The notes under the pieces: model-generated | The model's database searches: none | What the model was told of the DNA's origin: nothing | Seen by the model: only the letters and a program-made list of their open reading frames with translations | Part shown: positions 1 to 7,591 of the stretch, piece by piece | How positions within the stretch are numbered: position 1 is the first letter of the stretch | Layout of the letters: each line of letters starts with the position of its first letter | Position numbers and translations under genes: made by a program | Assembly: GCF_900114115.1 (NCBI RefSeq) | Contig: NZ_FORX01000013.1 | Location: 1-64,000, forward strand | Source of the DNA: Desulfomicrobium apsheronum | GTDB lineage: Bacteria > Desulfobacterota > Desulfovibrionia > Desulfovibrionales > Desulfomicrobiaceae | Length of the DNA stretch: 64,000 nucleotides | Direction of reading: 5' to 3'

Positions 1-36
1 GCTTCAATGAGGCCGGGGCATCGGAGCCCCGGAAAT
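1..36 (-). CRISPR. Leader-proximal CRISPR repeat at window edge
   Basis: One repeat unit is visible. It has a 7-bp perfect stem (CCGGGGC / GCCCCGG, loop ATCGGA). Read on the minus strand it ends in ATTGAAGC, like the 3' end that gives the 8-nt crRNA 5' handle in many type I repeats. This orientation and the position after cas2 imply that the array is transcribed leftward out of the window, so this is the repeat next to the leader. The 36-nt length is inferred from the stem and end motif, because no second copy is visible to define the borders. Confidence 0.75.
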
Positions 37-237
37 GAGATGTCTCGTCAGCCAAGAATCCACGAGCCTCGAAAGGCTGATTTTCGAGCGTCCATCTGAA
101 GGAACCGGCGGACCGGCCACGAAATCCATAAACAAATATTTCTGCATTCTCAACTTTATGATTTTCAAGGAACTGTCCCATTCGAGCGCCGACGGCATTT
201 GAGACGCCACCTCACCTCTCGCGCTTCGACGGCGGGG
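37..237 (-). promoter_or_regulatory. Probable CRISPR leader
   Basis: About 200 bp between the cas2 stop and the first repeat, without a convincing gene. It contains an AT-rich patch around 120-175. By position this is the leader that should carry the array promoter and the spacer-integration signals. No promoter boxes were assigned with confidence. Confidence 0.5.
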
Positions 238-534
238 TCAAACCACGATGGACTCCGTGGATACCGGTTTGAACGGCAACCCCAGGCTTTGGATTTTCGG
301 CTTGATGGTCCCGGCAACCCCCAAGTCCATGATCAACACATGGTCCTCGTCATGCTTGATCTCCTGCTCCAACGCTCCGCGCAATCGCACCAAGCGCATT
401 TTCGACAGCTGGCACTGAAATATGGAGAACTGCAGCCATTCACCATATCCCTTCATAATCTTGAACACCTTGCGCCATCTGCGGCCGCTGCGGATGTCGT
501 AACTGACAATATACAGGTGCTCGTCCATGATCAC
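238..534 (-). CDS. cas2: CRISPR-associated endonuclease Cas2
   Basis: A 98-residue protein of normal Cas2 length. It opens with a hydrophobic beta strand and the family motif YIVSYDIRSGRRWRKVFK (residues 8-25), in which the Asp of SYD is the conserved metal-binding position, followed by GYGEWLQFSIFQC. Cas2 dimers bridge two Cas1 dimers in the spacer-integration complex. The gene overlaps the end of cas4-cas1 by 4 nt, so the two are translationally coupled. It is the last cas gene before the array. Confidence 0.95.
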   Translation of the reverse strand: MIMDEHLYIVSYDIRSGRRWRKVFKIMKGYGEWLQFSIFQCQLSKMRLVRLRGALEQEIKHDEDHVLIMDLGVAGTIKPKIQSLGLPFKPVSTESIVV

Positions 535-2186
535 CTCGTCATGAAGCAGGGATATTCGTTGATCTCCCCACTCAGATAACGCACCAGAAGTCTGGCCTGA
601 ACCTCAAGCAACCGCCTGTACGAAATGCGATACTTGAATATCGGATGCGTCACTTCCTGATTCATGCGGCGTTCAAAGGCGCGGATGAACGATTTGCGCC
701 CCTTGTCGGTCAGATTGCAGCTGCCGGCCGCTTGGACGAAATCACCGGTCTGAACCTCACCGTTGTTGACGACGGTAATGACGACAGAGTCCGCAACGAG
801 GGGGCGAAATGGCTCCATCATGTCCAGGGCGAGGGCCGGCCGCCCGAACCTGGGTTGGTGATAAAAACCCCGATACGGATCAAGGCCTACGGCCGACAGG
901 GCTACGCTCAATTCGCGCACCAGCATGGCGTAGGCAAAGGAGAGCATGGCGTTGACCGGATCCTTGGGCGGTCTTCTGTTGCGGCTGACGAAGTCGAATC
1001 GCCACGAGTCGGGCCCATCCGATTTGAACATTGCCGCAAACAGGCCGAAGTACCGGCTCGCCGCCGTGCCCTCATGTCCGAGCAGACTTTCCAGATTCGA
1101 TGCGGTCCGGGCCATGCGGACATCCCGCCCCAGCCCCTCCAGCGCATCCTTCGGAGCGCCCTCCCCCCGATGATTCCGGCGCAACAGGGTCCGGCTGTTC
1201 GCGATCTTGGCCGCCACCAGGGACCGCGCCAAGCCCAGACACATGGCCTGATCGAAACTCGCGCGGTATTGCGCCGTCCGCGTCTCAACGTTTCGGTGTC
1301 CGGTTCCAACGGTATGTCCAAGAAACCAACCGCCATAGCTCAGGTACGTGACCGGAATTTCCCTTCGGAAGCACTCGTGCAAGGCCGGCGTGGTCAGCAT
1401 GGAGCTGCCGAACACGGCCAACTGGCTGACCTCTTCCAGACGCGCTTCGGCCACGATCTCCCTGTTTTCCTCCACCAACAGACGCATGCCGTTCTTGCGG
1501 ATATACGCCTTGGGCGACTGCACATAGAGCGGCGAGGCCTGTTCCACTCCGGCGAAAATGGGACGGATCGCCATCTCCCTGCCCCGAAGGAAGCCGGTCT
1601 CGTCGGGGAGGCAGATGCCCACGAGTGAACAATGCGGACATTTCGGACTGTCAATCAACGGTTCCGGAGCCATGGCCTGCCCGGCCAGCAAGGCGAGTTC
1701 GGCTATGGATCTGCGGGTCAGGGCTTCGAGGTCATCGTCGAATTCCACCCGTACCCGCTCCTTGGATGCGACAAAATACAACACACCGCCGTCGCAGTGA
1801 AAACCATGTTCGCGGAGCAGGAGCCCTTGGGCGCACAGCTGCACCCGCTCCGGGTCATAGGCGCCCTTGGACGTGTGCGGACGTTTGCCGCGCTTGTAAT
1901 CCACCGGGACGACATCGCTGCCCCTGCCTTCGACCAGATCCATCTTGGCCGTGATGCCGAGGGATTCGCTCGACAGACTCACGGACCGGGCATGGATGGT
2001 TTGCTCCTCAGTCAGCGGCTCGTGGAGCGGCTTGCCCGGAGTATCGACGCGTCTATGCTTGATGACGCCGTCCGTCGTGAATTCGTTGTGGGCGAATTCC
2101 GCCTGAACCCACATGAGATGGGCGAGTCGGGGGCAGTACACGTATTCGTTGAGCATGCGGACGGGGATGAGAGGTTGTTCGATCAT
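531..2186 (-). CDS. cas4-cas1: Cas4-Cas1 fusion, spacer acquisition
   Basis: A 551-residue fusion of Cas4 nuclease (about 1-200) and Cas1 integrase (about 215-551), the form typical of type I-G (I-U). The Cas4 part has the four cluster cysteines C18, C183, C186 and C192 and RecB-type residues D83, D96 and K98 (VDYK). The Cas1 part has candidate catalytic residues E372 (LLGHEGTAA), H443 and D455/E458 (ALDMMEPFRP). Cas4 trims prespacers and selects the PAM; Cas1 with Cas2 integrates them. The frame stays open upstream to 2432, but that extension lies antisense to yefM. The ATG at 2186 starts the conserved Cas4 sequence and is preferred. It reads away from yefM and is separated from the other cas genes by the toxin-antitoxin pair. 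Confidence 0.95.
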   Translation of the reverse strand: MIEQPLIPVRMLNEYVYCPRLAHLMWVQAEFAHNEFTTDGVIKHRRVDTPGKPLHEPLTEEQTIHARSVSLSSESLGITAKMDLVEGRGSDVVPVDYKRGKRPHTSKGAYDPERVQLCAQGLLLREHGFHCDGGVLYFVASKERVRVEFDDDLEALTRRSIAELALLAGQAMAPEPLIDSPKCPHCSLVGICLPDETGFLRGREMAIRPIFAGVEQASPLYVQSPKAYIRKNGMRLLVEENREIVAEARLEEVSQLAVFGSSMLTTPALHECFRREIPVTYLSYGGWFLGHTVGTGHRNVETRTAQYRASFDQAMCLGLARSLVAAKIANSRTLLRRNHRGEGAPKDALEGLGRDVRMARTASNLESLLGHEGTAASRYFGLFAAMFKSDGPDSWRFDFVSRNRRPPKDPVNAMLSFAYAMLVRELSVALSAVGLDPYRGFYHQPRFGRPALALDMMEPFRPLVADSVVITVVNNGEVQTGDFVQAAGSCNLTDKGRKSFIRAFERRMNQEVTHPIFKYRISYRRLLEVQARLLVRYLSGEINEYPCFMTR

Positions 2187-2214
2187 ATGTGTTTCCTGAA
2201 TACGCAGAGAAGGT

Positions 2215-2254
2215 TTGACACGCGCTGCGAGCATGCGTACATGTTTTCTGTACA
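2215..2254 (+). promoter_or_regulatory. yefM-yoeB promoter and palindromic operator
   Basis: TTGACA at 2215-2220 is followed after 17 bp by TACATG, a plausible sigma-70 promoter for yefM. The -10 region overlaps the inverted repeat GTACA-N7-TGTAC (2237-2253), which includes TGTACA, the core known in YefM operators. The site lies in the 87-bp gap between yefM and the divergent cas4-cas1 start, so YefM-YoeB could affect both directions. The cas effect is inference. Confidence 0.6.
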
Positions 2255-2273
2255 ACTTAACGGGAGGAGTCCC

Positions 2274-2552
2274 ATGCTGCAAACCACCTACACCGACGCC
2301 CGCGCCAATCTGGCCAGCCTGTGCGACGAGGTCACCGAAAACCAGGAAATCGTCGTCATCCGCCGCCGCAAGGGGAAAAGCGTGGCCATGATAGACGCGG
2401 CGGAGTTGCAAAGCCTGGTCGAAAGCGCGCACCTCATGCGCTCGCCCAAAAACGCCGAGCGCCTACTTGCGGCCCTGGACAGAGCCCTCAAGGGCCAGGG
2501 CGAGGCGTCGGACATCAACCGGCTGAAGACGGAGACGGGCCTTGCGGAATAA
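2274..2552 (+). CDS. yefM: Antitoxin, YefM family
   Basis: A 92-residue antitoxin of the Phd/YefM family. It starts MLQTTYTDARANLASLCDEV, followed by ENQEIVVIRRRKGKSVAMIDAAEL, the usual N-terminal DNA-binding and dimer fold, and ends in a charged tail (about 60-92) of the kind that wraps the toxin. A GGAGG Shine-Dalgarno lies just ahead of the ATG. It should neutralise YoeB and repress its own promoter. The yoeB gene overlaps its end by 11 nt. Both genes are inserted, in reverse orientation, between cas4-cas1 and csb2. Confidence 0.93.
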   Translation: MLQTTYTDARANLASLCDEVTENQEIVVIRRRKGKSVAMIDAAELQSLVESAHLMRSPKNAERLLAALDRALKGQGEASDINRLKTETGLAE

Positions 2553-2811
2553 GGACCGGATAGCGGTCTTCCAGTCCGAGTTCCGCGAAGACCTGCGCCA
2601 CTGGGTGCAGACCGACCGCCGCGTGGCCCTGCGCGTCCTGGAACTGGTCGAAGCCGTCATGCGCGACCCATTCCAGGGCATCGGCAAACCCGAACCCCTC
2701 AAATACCTCGCCCCCGGCGTCTGGTCCCGCCGCATCACACAGGAGCACCGGTTGGTGTATCTGGTGCGGGATGATCGGGTGGATTTTGTGCAGGGGCGGT
2801 ATCATTATTGA
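2542..2811 (+). CDS. yoeB: mRNA interferase toxin YoeB
   Basis: An 89-residue RelE-superfamily toxin. YoeB hallmarks are visible: the PEPLKYLAPGVWSRRI segment with the general-base Glu (about E51) and Arg pair, then EHRLVYLV and the C-terminal RYHY with the catalytic His-Tyr. It should cut ribosome-bound mRNA at the A site. The best start is the TTG at 2542, inside the yefM end with GGAG 7 nt upstream, so translation is coupled. It ends 12 nt before the end of the convergent csb2. All key residues are present and there is no sign of decay. Confidence 0.92.
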   Translation: MRNKDRIAVFQSEFREDLRHWVQTDRRVALRVLELVEAVMRDPFQGIGKPEPLKYLAPGVWSRRITQEHRLVYLVRDDRVDFVQGRYHY

Positions 2812-2823
2812 AGGCAACAGCGC

Positions 2824-4431
2824 TCAATACAGAGGAGAAAACAAACCCAGACCAAAATGACTCCCGTAGCCCAAACAAATCGGACCACGAACCGGTTCAT
2901 TGAACTGAATCCGAACCGAAAAACTGCAATCCACCGGCGGTTGAGGGCCGAATTTCCTTTTACGCGAAAAATGTCTTTGCCTGAGCAGTATGGGGTGACC
3001 ACGCGGATCAAGCAGTTCTATTTCCACTGGAACAGGTAGCCCCCTCGAATCGCACTCTGCCATAATTTGCCCTTGCAAAGTGTTCCTGCCAGATTTTTTC
3101 AAATAACGTGGCGGTACAAAAGGCGTATGAGACATCCAATCGCAAGAGGGCTGGAGCCCCAGACGCATCTGTAAAGCTTCTCCATATTCGCCGGGAAGTC
3201 CGATAAGCTCTTCCACCTCACGGCAGGTTGCTGCTATGGCAATATGCAATGACTTCAAGCCTTTTGAGAAGGAATTACGCAGAGTTGCAAAAGCCCTTTC
3301 CGCCTGTGCGTCCAAACCCGCTGGAGCCCAGATTGTGAAGTGATCCAAGTGCCCATCATCATCCAGGTCAAGAGGTAGGATATGGGCATGCTCATGCATC
3401 CCTTTTAATGGTGAGGCGTTTTCATCACATCCAGACAGGACGGTGTGATGCTGGCCAATTTTGCCAAGCACGAGTTTGTGCAACCGTTCCCCATGAATGA
3501 GCGTGTGGACCACTGGCGGCAAGGCATGCTTGTTTCCCTGTGCCGTTGCCATGGCTAGAACTATGATTTTGACGGAAGGACTTGAACACGCCTTGGATGT
3601 GACCATGGGCTGAATCTGCAAGGCATCGCTCTTCCGCCAATACAGCACGCGTTTACTGCCAGGGGCTTGGATCCATCTGTACTGCTTCCAGTCCGCAGTA
3701 TCCCAGTGCAGAGCGTCAAAAAGACTCTTAGGGTACGGCTTCATGGCCTTTTCCAGTGCAGATTGCCGTGCTTTCTGGATTTTCTTCTCTTCCTTTGATA
3801 GCTTTGGCTTGGTTTCATCAACAAAATCGAAATGCCGAATGACATCGTCACGGGCCTGATTTATCCAATTCTCATAATCGTCAAACGAAAGTGGCACGAA
3901 AACGGAAACCTGCTCCCAGCCAAATCCAGGAGCACTATCATTGGGATAACAATTTGGCATCCACATGACTGGACTGGTTTTTTCAAGACGAGCTTCAACC
4001 CAGCTTTCAGCACGCCCCAGATACCCAAGATGGTCGGCAAGCGCGGCGAGCAACTGAATTTCTTCCTCAGTCAACTCCACGTCCCAGCTTACAGCCAAGC
4101 ACCCGGCGTCAATCTGCGCCCATGTATCGAAGACCAATGTGCGTTTTTCCGCACGGCCTTCATTCACAGGCATGTAATGCCGAGTATGAGCACCAGTCGC
4201 AGCAGGCAGCATATATGTAGGCATCACGCTGGCCAATTTTTCAAACAAAGAACGAACCGCGTCAGGAAGACTTTCGTAACTCCATCCGCATTTCGTGTAC
4301 CCGACGCTAAGAAGCGCTCGTAGCAAACGCCAGGGTGACGGTGGCCATTCAATCAGCCCTTCGTTGACGTGATGCCCCCAAGGCGTGGCGTGGTAACGCC
4401 TGCCGGGGAAAGTCATAATTATTGTTGGCAT
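2824..4431 (-). CDS. csb2: Type I-G Cascade protein Csb2 (Cas5-Cas6 type, GSU0054 family)
   Basis: A 535-residue protein matching the GSU0054/Csb2 family of subtype I-G. The N-terminus MPTIIMTFPGRRYHATPWG and the WPPSPWRLLRALL segment are typical. The C-terminus has a glycine-rich RAMP loop, GPICLGYGSHFGLGLF, of the kind found in Cas6 repeat-cleaving domains. The family is regarded as a Cas5-Cas6 fusion that processes pre-crRNA and caps the crRNA 5' end. It starts 2 nt after csb1 ends, in the operon cas3-csx17-csb1-csb2. The adaptation genes would normally follow directly, but here the toxin-antitoxin pair intervenes. Confidence 0.9.
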   Translation of the reverse strand: MPTIIMTFPGRRYHATPWGHHVNEGLIEWPPSPWRLLRALLSVGYTKCGWSYESLPDAVRSLFEKLASVMPTYMLPAATGAHTRHYMPVNEGRAEKRTLVFDTWAQIDAGCLAVSWDVELTEEEIQLLAALADHLGYLGRAESWVEARLEKTSPVMWMPNCYPNDSAPGFGWEQVSVFVPLSFDDYENWINQARDDVIRHFDFVDETKPKLSKEEKKIQKARQSALEKAMKPYPKSLFDALHWDTADWKQYRWIQAPGSKRVLYWRKSDALQIQPMVTSKACSSPSVKIIVLAMATAQGNKHALPPVVHTLIHGERLHKLVLGKIGQHHTVLSGCDENASPLKGMHEHAHILPLDLDDDGHLDHFTIWAPAGLDAQAERAFATLRNSFSKGLKSLHIAIAATCREVEELIGLPGEYGEALQMRLGLQPSCDWMSHTPFVPPRYLKKSGRNTLQGQIMAECDSRGLPVPVEIELLDPRGHPILLRQRHFSRKRKFGPQPPVDCSFSVRIQFNEPVRGPICLGYGSHFGLGLFSPLY

Positions 4432-4433
4432 GG

Positions 4434-5438
4434 CTAGTTCTCGTCAGGTTCAGTTTGCTCGCCGCCTGCGCTTTCACCTTTGTCTTTACCCTTTTTGAGT
4501 TCATCATTGAATGTGACGACTGTTATCTTCATGTTATCTTTGCATGCAGCAATGGCCTTAGTGAGTTCGCTTTCTATTTCTTCGACATTTGGTAGAATAA
4601 AACCGGATGGCTTTGTCGCCGCAATAACATCGTTCACAACTCGCAAATCACAAGCCGTGCGTAATCGAAGGTCGCTATTAAGCAAAACTCTAATTTTATA
4701 CAAAGCAAGTGTGATCAAGAGCTTTGTGACATCTTCGCCAAGCCCATATCCACGGATCTGCGCTAAATCGACCTTTGCATATAGGGTAATAAAATCTGCA
4801 GTATATTCATCGCGTGCAAATGGAACGTTACCAAATCCACTTTTAGTATCTCCAGAAGGATTGACATGGTCATTTTTTACCCCACCAGATGCTGCAACCC
4901 GTACGCCGTCTGCTTCTATAAATGCCTCGACAGATCGAGATAAACGCAACCTTCCCCCTGCAAGTTCTTTCTTCGCCAAAAAGACACCGTGCAGAAGGGA
5001 ACAAATATCATACTTGAGCAACAGCTTGGAAAGCTTGCTACGATTGATCGGGCCTGTTTCCAAGACATCCAATTCACTCTTGATTTGGTTAAAAAATGTT
5101 TTGTCGGAACCTTCGAGAATATATGGACTGTTGATACGATGAGATTCAAGAAGCGAGTCCGTCAAAAATTCTTCGCCTCGTTTAACGCGGATATGCGACA
5201 GGCCAAGCAAAGCTGTCTTCACATCATTTTTGGTTTCGTCCCAGATCGTCAATTCCAGTCTATTGGCCATGCTTTGTGCACTTTCAACAAGCAGCGACGG
5301 ACCATATTTGGTTGAAAACGTGGCCGCACCCAAGGCAGGAAAGCCCGTAGGCTGGAAGCGATGCCCCTGCAGTGGTTCAAGGGGAATCGAGAACAGCAGA
5401 CGATTCACGCCATCAAGAGCAGAAAGATCCAAAGTCAT
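4434..5438 (-). CDS. csb1: Type I-G Cas7 protein Csb1 (GSU0053 family)
   Basis: A 334-residue Cas7-group protein that should form the crRNA-binding backbone of the I-G Cascade. The N-terminus (LFSIPLEPLQGHRFQPTGFP) and the centre (VAASGGVKNDHVNPSGDT) match the GSU0053/Csb1 family as I recall it. The tail after about residue 310 is acidic and lysine-rich and looks disordered. It overlaps csx17 by 4 nt and is followed after 2 nt by csb2, consistent with coupled synthesis of the effector subunits. Confidence 0.88.
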   Translation of the reverse strand: MTLDLSALDGVNRLLFSIPLEPLQGHRFQPTGFPALGAATFSTKYGPSLLVESAQSMANRLELTIWDETKNDVKTALLGLSHIRVKRGEEFLTDSLLESHRINSPYILEGSDKTFFNQIKSELDVLETGPINRSKLSKLLLKYDICSLLHGVFLAKKELAGGRLRLSRSVEAFIEADGVRVAASGGVKNDHVNPSGDTKSGFGNVPFARDEYTADFITLYAKVDLAQIRGYGLGEDVTKLLITLALYKIRVLLNSDLRLRTACDLRVVNDVIAATKPSGFILPNVEEIESELTKAIAACKDNMKITVVTFNDELKKGKDKGESAGGEQTEPDEN

Positions 5439-7591
5439 GACATGTACTCCTTATCAGATGAAGTGTTGGGATCAATTCGAGACACGAAATTTGCCAAGTA
5501 ATTCTTTGATACCGGAAACGCCAAAGCCGCCGCCCAGAGTCGAGCTGTTTGTGGTGAAACAGTTGCAAATTGGGCAATTGTATGCACACCAGCTGCCCGC
5601 AGTCGCCTTTGGGCAATAGAGAATGCAGATGTTGCATCGCCGCTTTCCAGCCTTCGAATGATGGCCGGATCAGCTCCAACAACCTGACCATTCGGCAAGA
5701 CCCAAGGACTGTGGGCAACTCGAATGGCTAGCCACGTATCACTAGGGTAGTCCAATGGAAACATTGAAATGGACGGATGAAATGCGTTCCACATGCGAAG
5801 ATCTAACGCCATAAATGCACGAGCCAGCAACATCGTCCTTTGCAGGTCAACTTCTCCGGCCAGCACGCGGCACAAGTCCGCTGGTTGCGCTGAAGCGCCC
5901 CGCGTAGGAATCAGAGGAAAGAGCCGCCCACCGTTTTGTGCAGATTCGACCATGCGCCTCTTCATAACCGCGATGGCGTCATCAACAGCGTCCCGTCCAA
6001 ATGCAACCACGTCAGGCTTCTTATCCAAACGGGGATTCATGGTATCACCGTTCGTGGCAAACCGTGTTTGCGTTTTGAGTGGCAACCAGTGGCGACGAAC
6101 CCCATCAAAATTACTGGACGAATTTTGAAACGAACCTTGGAGAGCAAAGGCCAAAGCAAGCCTAAATTCTGGAGAATTATCATTGGCAGCACTGACCCAT
6201 TCCGGCCGTAATGGCGGAATTGGGCCAGAATGAAAGCCATTTCCGGTTGCCATGACAGTTTCAAGATCCGTCATGGCGATAAGTACTTGCTGCCAGAGAG
6301 AGGGGTCTGATGGACGCGCAGATAGATCAAATAGTTTGTGTCCGAGATTCTGCTCAATTTGAAGCAATCTTGACGCAGCCTTTTTTTGGTGCGCATTCTT
6401 TCTTAATTTGGAAATCCAGTTGTTCTTTTCTAGGTCATCAGTGCATGCAAGGATGGGCAAATGTTTTTCAGGAACCCTATAGCGCCCCAATGGTACTGCA
6501 AAATGCGTCGCAAGATTATTTCTTTGAAGATATCCATAGCGGATAAATTCAGAGATTCCCTGACGAATTCCGCGGTCTGTGATCGCACGGACCATGGCCC
6601 ATCCGTCGTCCGCTCTACGCCGTTTGGAAGCGGCCCTCCCTTCAACAAAAATATGAGCCAGCTCTTGGTAAGTCATGGGAGATGGCCAGAGTGGAAACCA
6701 CTGCTCTCCATTTCCAGGAAGTTCTTTGCCCTTATTCATCTTTATTTCATCAATTCGCGATTCGCCAGCGTATCCATATGCTGATCCAGATATGTAAAAT
6801 GGAGATGACATCCAGCGAACACTGTCAGTCGTATTCCTAGAAGTTATTCCAGAACGAATCAAACATGCGCCTTCAAAAGAAAGAAGAATGTCCCATGGAT
6901 TAATGATTCCCTCAGGAACAAACTGTCCAACATTTTGATCCCAACTGCTATTACATAAGTTGTGCCCAAAAAGCACTTGCTCTAGGGAAGCGTCCAATTT
7001 TGGATCTAAAATACATTTTTTGATGGCGGCCATATAAGCAGAAGTATAGCTACCGCTCCCTTCATTTCCTCCTGTTCCAAAAATTGCAGGATGCATAATA
7101 TCAATACGATCACCCGAACCGACTATTGATGATACCGTGTCCATCCAAAGAATTGATTTTCCACGAACAGAATTTCTTAGAGACAAAATAAATTTGCCTT
7201 TCAATTCATCTTTTGGCTTTTGTTCACCTGCAACATCCCGAATTATTTTTTGAATAAGAATTATTGTATTTCTGTATGTTTCGAAACGAGGCGAATCTGA
7301 AGCAACTATAGAATCGAGTACTTCACGTGCTGATTTTTCAGAACTTCCATTATAAAAACCAGATCTTCCTCCCCAAGGATTGAAAATTGGAGTCGGCTCA
7401 TATTTTTCACGGAAAAATGAAATGATCGCATTCATATCAAACGTTGTTGAAATGGAAAAACAATTCCCTACCCACCAGCCTCGCACATTTATATCAAGCT
7501 GTTCAGCTAAAAGACGTAATATACCCAAAGCCTTCAAATAATTTATTAGAGGAGTAGGCGCACACCCATCAAGCTTATACACATGTATCAT
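5435..7591 (-). CDS. csx17: Type I-G large subunit Csx17 (Cas8-type)
   Basis: A 718-residue Csx17 protein, the large subunit of the subtype I-G effector, which in other type I systems takes part in PAM recognition and R-loop formation. The diagnostic N-terminus is LDGCAPTPLINYLKALGILR. Later segments such as IRYGYLQRNNLATHFAVPLGR also fit the family. It overlaps cas3 and csb1 by 4 nt each. Composition is AT-richer than the neighbouring lactate genes, especially in the first third (about 6.8-7.6 kb), in keeping with transfer of the cas cassette. Confidence 0.9.
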   Translation of the reverse strand: MIHVYKLDGCAPTPLINYLKALGILRLLAEQLDINVRGWWVGNCFSISTTFDMNAIISFFREKYEPTPIFNPWGGRSGFYNGSSEKSAREVLDSIVASDSPRFETYRNTIILIQKIIRDVAGEQKPKDELKGKFILSLRNSVRGKSILWMDTVSSIVGSGDRIDIMHPAIFGTGGNEGSGSYTSAYMAAIKKCILDPKLDASLEQVLFGHNLCNSSWDQNVGQFVPEGIINPWDILLSFEGACLIRSGITSRNTTDSVRWMSSPFYISGSAYGYAGESRIDEIKMNKGKELPGNGEQWFPLWPSPMTYQELAHIFVEGRAASKRRRADDGWAMVRAITDRGIRQGISEFIRYGYLQRNNLATHFAVPLGRYRVPEKHLPILACTDDLEKNNWISKLRKNAHQKKAASRLLQIEQNLGHKLFDLSARPSDPSLWQQVLIAMTDLETVMATGNGFHSGPIPPLRPEWVSAANDNSPEFRLALAFALQGSFQNSSSNFDGVRRHWLPLKTQTRFATNGDTMNPRLDKKPDVVAFGRDAVDDAIAVMKRRMVESAQNGGRLFPLIPTRGASAQPADLCRVLAGEVDLQRTMLLARAFMALDLRMWNAFHPSISMFPLDYPSDTWLAIRVAHSPWVLPNGQVVGADPAIIRRLESGDATSAFSIAQRRLRAAGVHTIAQFATVSPQTARLWAAALAFPVSKNYLANFVSRIDPNTSSDKEYMS

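Noticed and set aside
4-210. 68-codon minus-strand frame over the repeat and leader
   Set aside because: It runs through the CRISPR repeat and the presumed leader, has no ribosome site and no domain.
2187-2432. N-terminal extension of cas4-cas1
   Set aside because: The extra 82 codons run antisense across yefM and its promoter and do not resemble Cas4; the conserved protein begins at the ATG at 2186.
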